A DNA stretch of 64,000 nt from Vallicoccus soli (lineage in GTDB: Bacteria; Actinomycetota; Actinomycetes; Motilibacterales; Motilibacteraceae). Positions 17,663 through 26,419 of the stretch are shown piece by piece. The translations under genes and the position numbers were made by a program. Every line of letters begins with the position of its first letter. Positions within the stretch are counted from its first letter, which is position 1. The DNA lies in assembly GCF_003594885.1 (NCBI RefSeq), contig NZ_QZEZ01000007.1, forward strand, positions 62,001-126,000. Direction: 5' to 3'. The notes under the pieces are model-generated. The model saw only the letters and a list, made by a program, of their open reading frames with translations. It had not been told where the DNA came from and did no database searches.

Positions 17663-20026
17663 GGGCCGGGCCGCCCCCACGGGCGCCGGGGCGAGCAGCG
17701 CGGGGACCTCGGCGGCGGGCACGGCGCGGGAGTACCACCAGCCCTGGGCGTGCGTCGCGCCGAGCCGCGCCAGCTCCGGGAGCAGGGCGGCGTCCTCCAC
17801 GCCCTCCGCGACGACGTCGAGCCCCAGGTCGCGGCCGACCCGGACGATGGCGCGCAGGAGGGAGGAGAGCTGGGGGTCGGCGCCGTAGGCCTGCACGTAG
17901 GAGCGGTCCACCTTGAGCACGTCGAGGGGGAGCCGGCGCAGGTGCCCGATCGAGGTGAACCCGGTGCCGAAGTCGTCGAGGGCGACCCGCACACCGCGCC
18001 CGCGCAGCCGCGCCAGCGTCTCGCGCGCCTGCGCCTCGTCGGCCAGCAGCGCGCTCTCGGTGACCTCCAGGGCGAGCAGCTCCGCGGGCAGGCGCGCCGC
18101 CGCGAGCGCCGCACCGACGACGTCGTCGAGGTCGCCGGTGGCGAGCTGCAGCGCGCTGAGGTTGACCGCGACGCGGACCGGCGTCCCCGCGGCCCGCCAC
18201 CGGGCGGCCTGGTGGCAGGCCCGGCGCAGCACCCAGCGGTCCAGCGCGACGACGGCGCCGGTCTCCTCGGCAACGGGCACGAACTCCCCGGGCGGCACGA
18301 GCGCGCCGTCGCGGCGCCAGCGCACCAGCGCCTCGACGGCGTCGACGGCCACCACCTCGCCGCCCGGGCCCAGCGTCGCCAGGGGCTGGTAGTGCAGCTC
18401 GAGCTCGTCGCCCTCGAGGGCCTCGCGCAGCGCCCGCGCCACCTCGTCGCGGCGCACGACCGCGGCGTGCAGGTCGGGGTGGTAGACGTGGGCCTGGTCC
18501 TTGCCGAGCTCCTTGGCGCGGTACATGGCCAGGTCGGCGTCGCGCAGCACCTCGGCCGGGTCCGCGCCGGGGGCGACGACCGCCACGCCCGCGCTGGCGC
18601 TGAGGACGGGGCGCAGGCCCCCCACGTCGTACGGGGCGGCGAGCGCCCGGACGAGCCGCGCGGCGACCTCCGCGGCGGCCGGCTCGGGGGCGCGGGCGAG
18701 CAGCACGGCGAACTCGTCGCCGCCGAAGCGGGCCACGACGTCCCCGCGCACCTCCCGGCGCAGCCGCTGCGCCGCCTCGACGAGCAGCCGGTCGCCCACG
18801 TCGTGCCCGGCGAGGTCGTTGACCTCCTTGAAGCCGTCGAGGTCGAGGAACACCACGGCGCCGGGGACCCGGTGGTCGGCCGCCGCGCCCTGCAGGGCCT
18901 CGACGAAGGCGGCCCGGTTGGCCAGGCCGGTCAGGGCGTCGGTGCTGGCGCTGCGCTCCAGGGCGAGCGCGGCCTCCCGGCCCTCCAGGCCCGTGAGGAG
19001 GAGGCGCAGCACGACCGCCGCCGAGAGCATCACGGCCATGACGAGCTCCAGCGGCTGCAGGGTCCCCCCGCCGAGCCCGGTGGCCAGCACCTCGACGATC
19101 ACGGAGACGACGAGCACCCAGGTCATGGCGGGCGTGGCGCCCGCACCCACCCCGCCGCCCGCGCCGCCGCGGGTGCGGGTGATGGGGCGGAACAGGTCCG
19201 AGCCCCAGCGGCTCGCGAGGGCCACGACGACCAGGAGCAGGCCGCCGAGGACGTAGCCGGCGGACGCGAGCGGGTCGCGGTCCGCGGCGGCGTACGGGCC
19301 CCGGGCGATCGCGCCGGCGAGCATGAGGTCGGCGAAGCTGATGCCGACGAGCGCCACCGCGCCCAGGAGGAGCACGCCGCGGTCGCGCCGCACGCCGAGC
19401 CGGGCCGAGGTGAGGCACGCCCCGAGGAGCACGAGGTCGGCGGCGACCATGAGCAGCCCGGTGAGGTAGGTCGCGAACTGCTCGCCGTCGAAGGGCGGCC
19501 CCGCCGGGACGTCGTCCCACGCGAGCAGCCCGGCGGCGAGGGCGCCCACCACGCCGTCGAGGGCGGCGCGGGCGAGCACGACCCGGCTCCGCCCGACCCG
19601 GGGGAGCCGGAAGACCACGAGCATGGCGCAGGCGTACGGCACCACGGCGAAGCTGCCGACGACCGCGGGCAGCACGTCGAGGTGCTCCGGCAGCGCGCGC
19701 GCCGCGAGCCAGCAGCCGGTGCTCGCCGCGCCGACGAGCAGGGTCACCGAGCAGGCCCGCCAGGGCCAGCGGGCCGCGCCCTCGGTCCGCGCCCCGGCGG
19801 CCCAAGCGGCGCCCGCGGCCGCGCACCAGGTCAGGACCACGACGAGGGCGCTGCCGCCCCCGCGCAGGTGCTCGCGGGTGGCGGGGGCGAGGCAGGCGGC
19901 CGCGTACGCGGAGGTGAGGAGCACGGCGAGGAGCGCCCCCGCGGCCAGGCGCAGCCCGGCGCGGGGCGCCGGCGCAGGGACGGGCTCCACGTCCCCCTCA
20001 TCGGCCGGCCGGCGGGCGATCTTCAC
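17660..20026 (-). CDS. Membrane GGDEF-EAL protein (cyclic di-GMP synthesis/breakdown)
   Basis: 788 residues. About nine hydrophobic segments occupy residues 25-325. The diguanylate cyclase domain follows with an intact active site (RFGGDEFAVLL). Then comes an EAL phosphodiesterase domain with EALVRW, NLSALQL, DDFGTGFTSI, KVDRSYV and VAEGVEDAALL, so both catalytic signatures are present. It should set local c-di-GMP levels. Start is uncertain: GTG 20026 is the longest sensible choice; GTG 19990 has a GAGGGGG just two bases before it. Its stop overlaps the promoter of the next operon. It is divergent from the SGNH hydrolase gene. Confidence 0.88.
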   Translation of the reverse strand: MKIARRPADEGDVEPVPAPAPRAGLRLAAGALLAVLLTSAYAAACLAPATREHLRGGGSALVVVLTWCAAAGAAWAAGARTEGAARWPWRACSVTLLVGAASTGCWLAARALPEHLDVLPAVVGSFAVVPYACAMLVVFRLPRVGRSRVVLARAALDGVVGALAAGLLAWDDVPAGPPFDGEQFATYLTGLLMVAADLVLLGACLTSARLGVRRDRGVLLLGAVALVGISFADLMLAGAIARGPYAAADRDPLASAGYVLGGLLLVVVALASRWGSDLFRPITRTRGGAGGGVGAGATPAMTWVLVVSVIVEVLATGLGGGTLQPLELVMAVMLSAAVVLRLLLTGLEGREAALALERSASTDALTGLANRAAFVEALQGAAADHRVPGAVVFLDLDGFKEVNDLAGHDVGDRLLVEAAQRLRREVRGDVVARFGGDEFAVLLARAPEPAAAEVAARLVRALAAPYDVGGLRPVLSASAGVAVVAPGADPAEVLRDADLAMYRAKELGKDQAHVYHPDLHAAVVRRDEVARALREALEGDELELHYQPLATLGPGGEVVAVDAVEALVRWRRDGALVPPGEFVPVAEETGAVVALDRWVLRRACHQAARWRAAGTPVRVAVNLSALQLATGDLDDVVGAALAAARLPAELLALEVTESALLADEAQARETLARLRGRGVRVALDDFGTGFTSIGHLRRLPLDVLKVDRSYVQAYGADPQLSSLLRAIVRVGRDLGLDVVAEGVEDAALLPELARLGATHAQGWWYSRAVPAAEVPALLAPAPVGAARP

Positions 20027-20047
20027 GCCCCGGGGCAGACTGGCCGG

Positions 20048-20881
20048 GTGACGCGCACCGCCCCGCTCCCGCCCCCCGGCGGCTGGACCCGGTACGTCGC
20101 CCTCGGCGACTCGTTCACCGAGGGGCTCAGCGACCCCGCCGAGGACGGGAGGGGCTACCGCGGCTGGGCGGACCGGCTGGCCGGGCACCTCGACGCGCAC
20201 GCGCGGGCGCGGGGCGGGCCGGGCACCGGGTACGCCAACCTCGCCGTGCGCGGCCGCCTGCTCGGCGCCGTGCTCGACGAGCAGCTGCCCGTGGCCCTGG
20301 CGAGCGGCGCGGACCTGGTGAGCCTCGTCGCCGGCGGCAACGACGTGCTGCGTCCCGGCAGCGACGTGGACGCCCTCGCCGAGGCGGTGGAGACCGCCGT
20401 CGCCGCCCTGCGCGCCACGGGCGCCGACGTGCTCCTCGCCACCGGCGCCGACCCGCGCGACTCGCCCGTCGTGCGCCGCACGCGGGGGCGGGCGGCGACG
20501 TACAACGCGCACCTGTGGTCCGTCGCGGCCCGGCACGGCTGCGCGGTCGTGGACCTGTGGGGCATGCGCGCGCTGCGGGACTGGCGCATGTGGGCCGAGG
20601 ACCGCATCCACCTGGCGCCCGAGGGGCACCGGAGGGTCGCGCTGCAGGCCGCCGCGGCGCTCGGGCTCGACGTGCCGGACGACGGCTGGCGCGAGCCGCT
20701 GCCGCCCGTGCCGCCGCGACCCCGGCTCGAGGGGGCCCGCGAGGACGCGCGCTGGGCCCGGGAGCACCTCGTGCCGTGGGTACGGCGCCGCCTCGCCGGA
20801 CGCTCGTCGGGGGACGGCCTGGCCCCGAAGCGGCCGGTGCCGCAGGACTGGTCGCGCCCGGCGCTGGACGTGCGGGACTGA
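20048..20881 (+). CDS. SGNH/GDSL-family hydrolase
   Basis: A 277-residue esterase/lipase-fold protein. Block I is ALGDSFTEG (nucleophile Ser), block II has the Gly in NLAVRGR, block III is GGNDVLRPG, and block V is DRIHLAPEGHRRVA (catalytic Asp and His). No signal peptide, so it is likely cytoplasmic. GTG 20048 has a CAGACT hexamer six bases upstream and no ribosome site. The glycosylase gene begins one base after its stop, so they form an operon. Substrate unknown. Confidence 0.85.
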   Translation: MTRTAPLPPPGGWTRYVALGDSFTEGLSDPAEDGRGYRGWADRLAGHLDAHARARGGPGTGYANLAVRGRLLGAVLDEQLPVALASGADLVSLVAGGNDVLRPGSDVDALAEAVETAVAALRATGADVLLATGADPRDSPVVRRTRGRAATYNAHLWSVAARHGCAVVDLWGMRALRDWRMWAEDRIHLAPEGHRRVALQAAAALGLDVPDDGWREPLPPVPPRPRLEGAREDARWAREHLVPWVRRRLAGRSSGDGLAPKRPVPQDWSRPALDVRD

Positions 20882-20882
20882 C

Positions 20883-21734
20883 GTGCCGGAGGGCGACAGC
20901 GTCTGGCGCACGGCCCGCACCCTCGACGCGGTCGCCGGGCGTCGGGTCCTGCGCGGCGACCTGCGCGTGCCCCGGCACGCGACCGCGGACCTGGCCGGCG
21001 CCACGGTGCTCGGCACCGGCACCCACGGCAAGCACCTGCTGACCCGCTTCGACGACGGGCGGACCCTGCACACGCACCTGCGCATGGACGGGTCGTGGTC
21101 GGTGCTCGGCCCGGGCAAGCGGCTCCCCGGCCGGCTGCTGCCGGACCTGCGGGTGCTCCTCGCCGTCGACGACGGCCGCACGGCCTGCGGGCTGCGCCTG
21201 CCCGTGGTCGAGCTGCTGCGCACCGCGGACGAGGCCGAGGTCGTCGGCCACCTCGGTCCGGACCCCCTGCGCGAGGACTGGGACGAGGACGAGGCGGTGC
21301 GCCGGCTCACCGCGCGCCCGGAGCGCCCGGTCAAGGCGGCCCTGCTCGACCAGCGGCTCATGGCCGGGATCGGCAACCTCTGGGCGGACGAGACGTGCTT
21401 CCTGCGCGGCACCTCCCCGTGGACCCCCGTCGGCGAGGTCGACGTGCGCGGCGCGGTGCGCCTCGCGGCACGGATGCTGCGGGCCTCGATCGCCGACCCG
21501 CGCGCCCACCAGGTCACCACCGGTGACCCCCGTCCGGGCCGGGACCACTGGGTCGTCGGCCGGGCGCACGAGCCGTGCCGCCGCTGCGGCACCCCGGTGC
21601 GCGTCGTCGCCGAGGTGCCGGGCGACGCCGAGCGCCGCCGCACCTGGTGGTGCCCGCACTGCCAGCCCGGCCCGGGCCCCGACGCCCTGCAGGCCCGCAG
21701 CGCCGCCCGGTCCGTCCGGGGCCTCGGCTGCTGA
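20883..21734 (+). CDS. Fpg/Nei-family DNA glycosylase (endonuclease VIII type)
   Basis: A 283-residue base-excision repair enzyme. The N-terminus MPEGDSVWRTAR provides the catalytic Pro2/Glu3 after Met removal. HGKHLL supplies the conserved lysine. The helix-two-turn-helix contains LLDQRLMAGIGNLWADE, and the C-terminal zinc finger has CRRCG…CPHC. The P-E-G-D start fits Nei rather than Fpg (PELPEV), so it should excise oxidised pyrimidines. Start GTG 20883 follows one base after the SGNH hydrolase stop. Confidence 0.9.
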   Translation: MPEGDSVWRTARTLDAVAGRRVLRGDLRVPRHATADLAGATVLGTGTHGKHLLTRFDDGRTLHTHLRMDGSWSVLGPGKRLPGRLLPDLRVLLAVDDGRTACGLRLPVVELLRTADEAEVVGHLGPDPLREDWDEDEAVRRLTARPERPVKAALLDQRLMAGIGNLWADETCFLRGTSPWTPVGEVDVRGAVRLAARMLRASIADPRAHQVTTGDPRPGRDHWVVGRAHEPCRRCGTPVRVVAEVPGDAERRRTWWCPHCQPGPGPDALQARSAARSVRGLGC

Positions 21735-21746
21735 GGGCGCGCGGGG

Positions 21747-22595
21747 TCAGGCGTCGCGGCGGGCGGTGACGGCGGCCGCCGCCGCGAGGGCGGCCGCGAC
21801 GTAGGCGCCCAGCACCGCGAGCCCCGCGGCGGGGGGCAGGTAGCCGGGGCGCTCCTGCAGCTGCGTCACCGCCTGGCCGGCCTGGCTCGGCAGCCACGGG
21901 CCGACCGCGTCCGCCACGCCCGCCGGGAGCAGGCCGACGAGCACCGGCAGGAGGAACAGCACGACGGTGAGCACGACGACGGCCGCCGCGGAGGAGCGCA
22001 GGAGCGCCCCCGCGGCCAGGCCCAGCAGGGCCACCAGGACGAGGTAGGCGCAGGTGCCGAGGACGGCCGCCGGGACGCCGGGAGCGGTCGGCGCGAGGCC
22101 CAGCCCCTGGCGGTCGAGCAGGGCGAGCCCGAGCACCGCGCTCGCCGAGGTGGCGAGGAGGACCACCGGAGCGGTGAGGGCGACGAGCAGCAGCGCCTTG
22201 CCCGCGAGCAGCGCGCCGCGCTGGGGCACCGCGGTGAGGGTGACCGTGACCAGCCGGGACCCGTGCTCGGCCGTGACGAGCAGCGCGCCCAGCACGCCCA
22301 GCGCCACCTGCCCCATGAAGACGCCGCTCAGGGCCTCGGCCACCGGCTCGAGGGCCGCCCGCTCGGCCGGGGTCAGCGCGGACGCGTCCGCGGCGCCGGT
22401 GATGGCGGCGGCGATGCCGACCATGATCGCGGCGAAGCTGCCGAGGGCCGCCCAGGTCGAGGGCACGGAGCGGGCCTTGACCCACTCGGCGGCGACGACC
22501 CGGCGCAGCTGGGCCGGGCGCCCGCCGCCGGCAGCGCGGGCGAGCGCGGCGGCGTACGGCTGCGCGGGGCGCCCGGGCGCGGACGGCGCGCTCAC
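21747..22595 (-). CDS. ABC-2 type transporter permease
   Basis: A 282-residue membrane protein with six hydrophobic segments, beginning after RRVVAAEWVKARSVPSTWAAL, the usual pre-TM1 sequence of this family. TM1 is LGSFAAIMVGIAAAI and the last is GLAVLGAYVAAALAAAAAV. GTG 22595 overlaps the stop of the ATPase gene (GTGA). Together they make a complete small exporter; antibiotic or peptide export is typical, but the substrate cannot be told. Ends tail-to-tail 12 bases from the glycosylase gene. Confidence 0.85.
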   Translation of the reverse strand: MSAPSAPGRPAQPYAAALARAAGGGRPAQLRRVVAAEWVKARSVPSTWAALGSFAAIMVGIAAAITGAADASALTPAERAALEPVAEALSGVFMGQVALGVLGALLVTAEHGSRLVTVTLTAVPQRGALLAGKALLLVALTAPVVLLATSASAVLGLALLDRQGLGLAPTAPGVPAAVLGTCAYLVLVALLGLAAGALLRSSAAAVVVLTVVLFLLPVLVGLLPAGVADAVGPWLPSQAGQAVTQLQERPGYLPPAAGLAVLGAYVAAALAAAAAVTARRDA

Positions 22596-23551
22596 GCCGC
22601 GGCCCGGGCGCCGGCCCGCGGCCCCCGCGGCGCCTCGGGCGCCCGGCCGGGCGCCCCCCGGAACTGCACCGCGCCGCGGGTCAGCCGGAGGTACGCCTCC
22701 TCCAGCGTCGCCCGCTGCGGCGACAACTCGAGCAGCGTGACCCGGTGGGCCGCGGCGATCTCCCCGACCTCGTCCGTGCGGGTCCCCCGGACCCGGACCA
22801 CCTCGCCGCCCTCGGCCCGGGCCGACAGCCCGCGGGCCCGCAGCAGCGTCGCGAAGGCGCCGGCGTCGGGGGTGCGCACGAGCACCCCGCCCTCGTCCGC
22901 GGCCTCGACGACCGCGCGCACCGTGGTCTGGGCGACGAGCCGGCCGCGGCCCACGACGACGAGGTCCTCGGCGGTCACCGCCATCTCGCTCATGAGGTGC
23001 GACGAGAGCAGCACCGTGCGCCCCTCGGCGGCCAGGCCGCGCAGCAGCTCGCGGATCCAGATGATGCCGTCGGGGTCCAGGCCGTTGACGGGCTCGTCGA
23101 GCACGAGCACCGGGGGGTCGCCGAGCAGCGCCGCCGCGATCCCGAGGCGCTGCGCCATGCCGAGGCTGTAGCCGCCCGCCGGGCGCTCGGCCACCGCCTC
23201 CAGCCCGCAGAGCCCGAGGACCTCGTCGACCCGCCGGGCGCTGATGCCGTTGCTCCGGGCCAGGGCCAGCAGGTGCGGTCGCGCGCCGCGCCGCGGCGCC
23301 ACGGCGCGCGCGTCCAGGAGCGCGCCGACGAGGTGCAGGGGCGCGCGGAGCGACGCGTACGGCACCCCCGCGACGAGCGCGGTCCCGCGGTCGGGCCGGT
23401 CCAGGCCCAGGAGCACGCGCAGCGACGTGGACTTCCCGGCGCCGTTCGGCCCCAGGAACCCGGTGACCACCCCGGGGCGGGCGGTGAGCGTCAGTCCGTC
23501 CACCGCGACGTGGTCGCCGTAGCGCTTGACGACGTCCTCCAGCACGATCAC
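22592..23551 (-). CDS. ABC transporter ATP-binding protein
   Basis: A 319-residue ATPase. Walker A is GPNGAGKSTSL near residue 36, the signature YSLGMAQRLG, Walker B VLVLDEPVNGLD, and the switch LSSHLMSEMA. The early sequence VVKRYGDHVAVDGLTL and the DGIIWIRELLR region are typical of BcrA/antibiotic-type exporters. GTG 23551 has GGAGG upstream. An AT-rich patch with TTATGT on the minus strand (23589-23594) is the likely -10 box. Pairs with the downstream permease. Confidence 0.9.
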   Translation of the reverse strand: MIVLEDVVKRYGDHVAVDGLTLTARPGVVTGFLGPNGAGKSTSLRVLLGLDRPDRGTALVAGVPYASLRAPLHLVGALLDARAVAPRRGARPHLLALARSNGISARRVDEVLGLCGLEAVAERPAGGYSLGMAQRLGIAAALLGDPPVLVLDEPVNGLDPDGIIWIRELLRGLAAEGRTVLLSSHLMSEMAVTAEDLVVVGRGRLVAQTTVRAVVEAADEGGVLVRTPDAGAFATLLRARGLSARAEGGEVVRVRGTRTDEVGEIAAAHRVTLLELSPQRATLEEAYLRLTRGAVQFRGAPGRAPEAPRGPRAGARAAA

Positions 23552-23620
23552 GGCGCCTCCCGCAGCCCGAGGTGCTTCGACGATGGAAACATAAGCGCCC
23601 CGGGGGTCGAGCGCCAGCGG

Positions 23621-24103
23621 TCAGAGGGCGGGGCCGCCCCGCCGGGCGAGCACCTCGCGGGCGCGGTCGGCCTCCGCCCAGGTGCACACCACGTCGTACT
23701 TGCTGCTCACGATCTTGCTCGTCGAGGTGAAGTCGCGGCGCCCGCCGGACAGGGCGTGCCCGACGAAGCCGAAGACCGCGCCGAACACCAGGCCGTACAG
23801 CACCGCCGCGGCGATGAGGCCGAGGTCGCTCGTCTCGCTCGAGGAGAACAGCGACAGCAGCAGGCCGACGAAGAGCCCGAACCAGGCGCCGCTGCCGGCG
23901 CCGGCCAGCGCGGCCCGCCCGCGGGTGAGCCGCCCCCGCACCCGCTCCACCATCCGCAGGTCGGACCCCACGATGCTCACGTGCTGGACGGGGAACTCCT
24001 GGTCGGACAGGAAGTCGACGGCGGTCTGGGCCTCGAGGTAGGTGTCGAACGTCCCCACCACCTGGCCGCGCGGGATGTCGGAGTAGAGCTCCTGGGCGGA
24101 CAT
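23621..24103 (-). CDS. General stress protein 17M-like membrane protein
   Basis: 160 residues. The N-terminal part (GQVVGTFDTYLEAQTAVDFL and VSIVGSDLRMVER) matches the ferredoxin-like fold of the general-stress-protein family. Two hydrophobic segments, about 72-92 (GAWFGLFVGLLLSLF) and 98-122 (GLIAAAVLYGLVFGAVFGFV), are followed by a basic C-terminal tail. Function in stress is not known. Start ATG 24103 has GGAGG. Upstream lie three 11-bp direct repeats at 24138-24170, which could be an operator. Confidence 0.8.
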   Translation of the reverse strand: MSAQELYSDIPRGQVVGTFDTYLEAQTAVDFLSDQEFPVQHVSIVGSDLRMVERVRGRLTRGRAALAGAGSGAWFGLFVGLLLSLFSSSETSDLGLIAAAVLYGLVFGAVFGFVGHALSGGRRDFTSTSKIVSSKYDVVCTWAEADRAREVLARRGGPAL

Positions 24104-24121
24104 GCGTGACCCTCCTGGTCG

Positions 24122-24230
24122 GTCGTCGTGCGGTGGCCGTGCCGTCGTCGTGCCGTCGTCGTGCCGTCGTGCGGGGTGGTCGCCGGCATGGGCGCGCCCC
24201 TGACCGGGCAACGCAGGACCGCACGACGAC
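24122..24230. promoter_or_regulatory. 11-bp direct repeats framed by a 12-bp inverted repeat, between divergent stress genes
   Basis: Three identical 11-bp units CGTGCCGTCGT fill 24138-24170. GTCGTCGTGCGG (24122-24133) recurs inverted at 24219-24230. The 11-bp period is close to one helical turn, so repeated sites would face the same side of the DNA. The region separates the stress-protein gene (minus) from the 69-residue gene (plus). A regulatory role is inferred. Confidence 0.45.
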
Positions 24231-24253
24231 GATCCCCGACGGGAGGAGCCACC

Positions 24254-24463
24254 ATGCAGATCGACAAGGCCCAGATCCTCGAGCTGCTGCGCGGGCAGGG
24301 CGACGAGCAGAGGGCCCAGCAGGCCGACCAGGAGCTGCCGCAGCAGGTCGACACCGACCAGCACGGCGACCTGCTCTCGCGCCTGGGCATCAGCCCGCAG
24401 GACCTGATCGCGCGCTTCGCCGGCGGCGGCGGGGGCGGCGGCCTCGGCGGCCTGCTCGGCTGA
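24254..24463 (+). CDS. Small conserved-looking hypothetical protein, 69 aa
   Basis: A short acidic protein: MQIDKAQILELLRGQGDEQ, then QQADQELPQQVDTDQH, then LLSRLGISPQDLIARF, ending in a glycine-rich tail GGGGGGGLGGLLG. No membrane segment or metal motif. A strong GGAGGAG site seven bases before ATG 24254 supports expression. Similar small proteins with the LLRGQGD…QELP…VDT pattern occur in actinomycetes as hypotheticals, as far as I recall. Function unknown; its divergent neighbour is a stress protein. Confidence 0.72.
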   Translation: MQIDKAQILELLRGQGDEQRAQQADQELPQQVDTDQHGDLLSRLGISPQDLIARFAGGGGGGGLGGLLG

Positions 24464-24537
24464 CCCGGCGCTCGCGCCGGGACCCCGCGGCGGCGCGCGG
24501 GGTTTCGGCGGGGCCCCGCCGGGCGACCCTGGGGGGC

Positions 24538-25023
24538 ATGCACCTCGTGAAGCGGTTCGCCGCGACCATCGGCGGCGTGGCGCTCCTGGCGGTCGGCGCG
24601 GCCATGATGGTCCTGCCGGGCCCCGGCATCCTGCTCATCGTCGCCGGGCTGGCCGTCCTCGCCACCGAGTACGTGTGGGCCCGGCGCCTGCTCGTCAAGG
24701 CCCGCGAGCAGGCCGAGAAGGTGCAGGAGGCCGCCGTGGCCTCGCCGCTGCGCACCGCCGGCAGCGTCCTCTTCGCCGTCGGCATGGTCGTGGTCGGCGT
24801 GCTCATGCTCGTCGTGGACGACGTCGCGTGGCCGTTCCTGGCCTCGCTGCTCGACCGCGTCTGGGGCCCGGTGACCGGCGGCATCCTCGTCGTGACGGGC
24901 CTGGTGCTCGTCACGACCACCTGGATCACGGTCCGCACCGCCCGCGGCGAGGAGACCACCCACACCCAGGGCCGCGTCCCCGGGGCGGACAGCCGCGGCG
25001 CGACGCGCTTCCAGGCGTCCTGA
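24538..25023 (+). CDS. PGPGW/TIGR02611-type small membrane protein
   Basis: 161 residues. Residues 8-50 hold the motif MMVLPGPGILLIVAGLAVLATEY, the PGPGxxxxxxGLxxLAxE signature of putative transmembrane proteins in this family. A cytoplasmic charged stretch follows, then two further hydrophobic segments (SVLFAVGMVVVGVLMLVV and GGILVVTGLVLVTTTWI). The hydrophilic tail has no motif. ATG 24538 lacks a clear ribosome site and has GACCCT seven bases upstream. Function unknown. Confidence 0.8.
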   Translation: MHLVKRFAATIGGVALLAVGAAMMVLPGPGILLIVAGLAVLATEYVWARRLLVKAREQAEKVQEAAVASPLRTAGSVLFAVGMVVVGVLMLVVDDVAWPFLASLLDRVWGPVTGGILVVTGLVLVTTTWITVRTARGEETTHTQGRVPGADSRGATRFQAS

Positions 25024-25126
25024 CCGGTCCCCGCCCCCGGCTGCGCCGCCGCCCGGGCGCGCCCGCACCCGGTGCCCGTGGTGGACTGCGGGGGGACGGC
25101 GCGCGGGCGCCGGGCGAGGGGGACCC

Positions 25127-26419
25127 GTGGAGCTGACCAACTGGGCGGGCAACGTCGCGTTCGGCGCGCGCCGGCTGCACCGGCCCGCCTCGCTCGAGGA
25201 GCTGCGCGACGTCGTGGCCACCGCCTCGTCGGCGGGGGAGCCGGTGCGCGTCCTCGGCACCGGGCACTCGTTCAACCGGGTCGCCGACACCGACGGGCAC
25301 CTCGTGTCGGTCGCCGACCTGCCGCGCGAGGTGGACGTCGACCGCGCCGCGGGCTCGGTGCGGGTCAGCGGCGGCACCCGCTACGGCGAGCTGGGGGCCC
25401 ACCTGCAGGCCGCGGGCCTCGCCCTGCACAACCTCGGCTCCCTGCCGCACATCAGCGTCGCGGGGGCCTGCGCCACCGGCACGCACGGCTCGGGGGTCCG
25501 CAACCGCAACCTGCCGAGCGCGGTACGGGCCGTGGAGCTCGTCACCGCCGGCGGCGAGGTCGTCGTCCGCCGCCGCGGCGAGCCCGGCTTCGAGGGCGCG
25601 GTCCTCGCGCTGGGCGCGCTGGGGGTGGTGACCGCGCTCGAGCTGGACGTGCAGCCCTCGTACGACGTGCGCCAGGTCGTCCACGACGACCTGCCCCTCG
25701 CCGCGCTCGAGGAGGACCTCGACGGGGTGATGGGGGCGGCGTACAGCGTCAGCCTCTTCACCGACTGGCAGGACCGCGACGGGCGGGGCCCCTTGCTGCA
25801 GGCGTGGCTCAAGGCGCGCGACGGCGAGGAGCTGCCGGGGGCCGCCTGGCGCGGGTCGCGCCGCGCCGACGGCCCGCGGCACCCGGTGCCGGGCGTCGCG
25901 ACCGACCCGGCGACGGAGCAGGGCGCCGTGCCGGGGCCCTGGAACGCGCGGCTGCCGCACTTCCGCCTGGAGTTCGTGCCGAGCAACGGCGAGGAGCTGC
26001 AGTCCGAGTGGTTCGTCGAGCGCGGCCACGGCATCGAGGCGCTGCGCGCGCTGCTGCCGCTCGCGGACCGGCTGGCCCCGGTGCTCATGATCAGCGAGCT
26101 GCGGACCGTCGCCGCCGACGACCTCTGGCTCAGCCCCTCGTACGAGCGGGACTGCCTCGCGCTGCACTTCACCTGGCACCTCGACACCCCGGCCGTGCTG
26201 CCGGTCGTCGCGGCCGTGGAGGAGGCGCTGGCGCCGTTCGCGGCCCGACCGCACTGGGGCAAGGTCTTCACCGCCGGCGGGCCCGAGGTGGGCGCGCTCT
26301 ACCCGCGGCTGGACGACGCGCGCCGACTCGCCGCCGAGCTCGACCCGCGCGGGACGTTCCGCAACGAGCTCGTGGACCGCTACGTGCCGCGCTGGGCGGC
26401 GGCGACGGCGCCCGCCTGA
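25127..26419 (+). CDS. FAD-dependent alditol oxidase-like protein
   Basis: A 430-residue vanillyl-alcohol-oxidase-fold flavoprotein. The N-terminal FAD domain starts NWAGNVAFGARRLHRP; VLGTGHSFN contains the histidine that covalently binds FAD in alditol oxidase (AldO). The second FAD motif is ISVAGACATGTHGSG. The C-terminal ALO-type substrate domain ends in HWGKVFTAGG and LDPRGTFRNELVDRYV. It should oxidise polyols such as xylitol or sorbitol to aldoses with H2O2 release; L-gulono- or arabinono-lactone oxidation is the alternative. GTG 25127 follows GAGGGGGAC. Its last 40 bases overlap the convergent GAF-EAL gene. Confidence 0.87.
   Translation: MELTNWAGNVAFGARRLHRPASLEELRDVVATASSAGEPVRVLGTGHSFNRVADTDGHLVSVADLPREVDVDRAAGSVRVSGGTRYGELGAHLQAAGLALHNLGSLPHISVAGACATGTHGSGVRNRNLPSAVRAVELVTAGGEVVVRRRGEPGFEGAVLALGALGVVTALELDVQPSYDVRQVVHDDLPLAALEEDLDGVMGAAYSVSLFTDWQDRDGRGPLLQAWLKARDGEELPGAAWRGSRRADGPRHPVPGVATDPATEQGAVPGPWNARLPHFRLEFVPSNGEELQSEWFVERGHGIEALRALLPLADRLAPVLMISELRTVAADDLWLSPSYERDCLALHFTWHLDTPAVLPVVAAVEEALAPFAARPHWGKVFTAGGPEVGALYPRLDDARRLAAELDPRGTFRNELVDRYVPRWAAATAPA

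Noticed and set aside
15624-19826. A 1,400-residue protein containing the response regulator at its end
   Set aside because: Only the last 228 residues match a family; the rest is an Arg/Ala/Pro shadow of the kinase and GGDEF-EAL genes.
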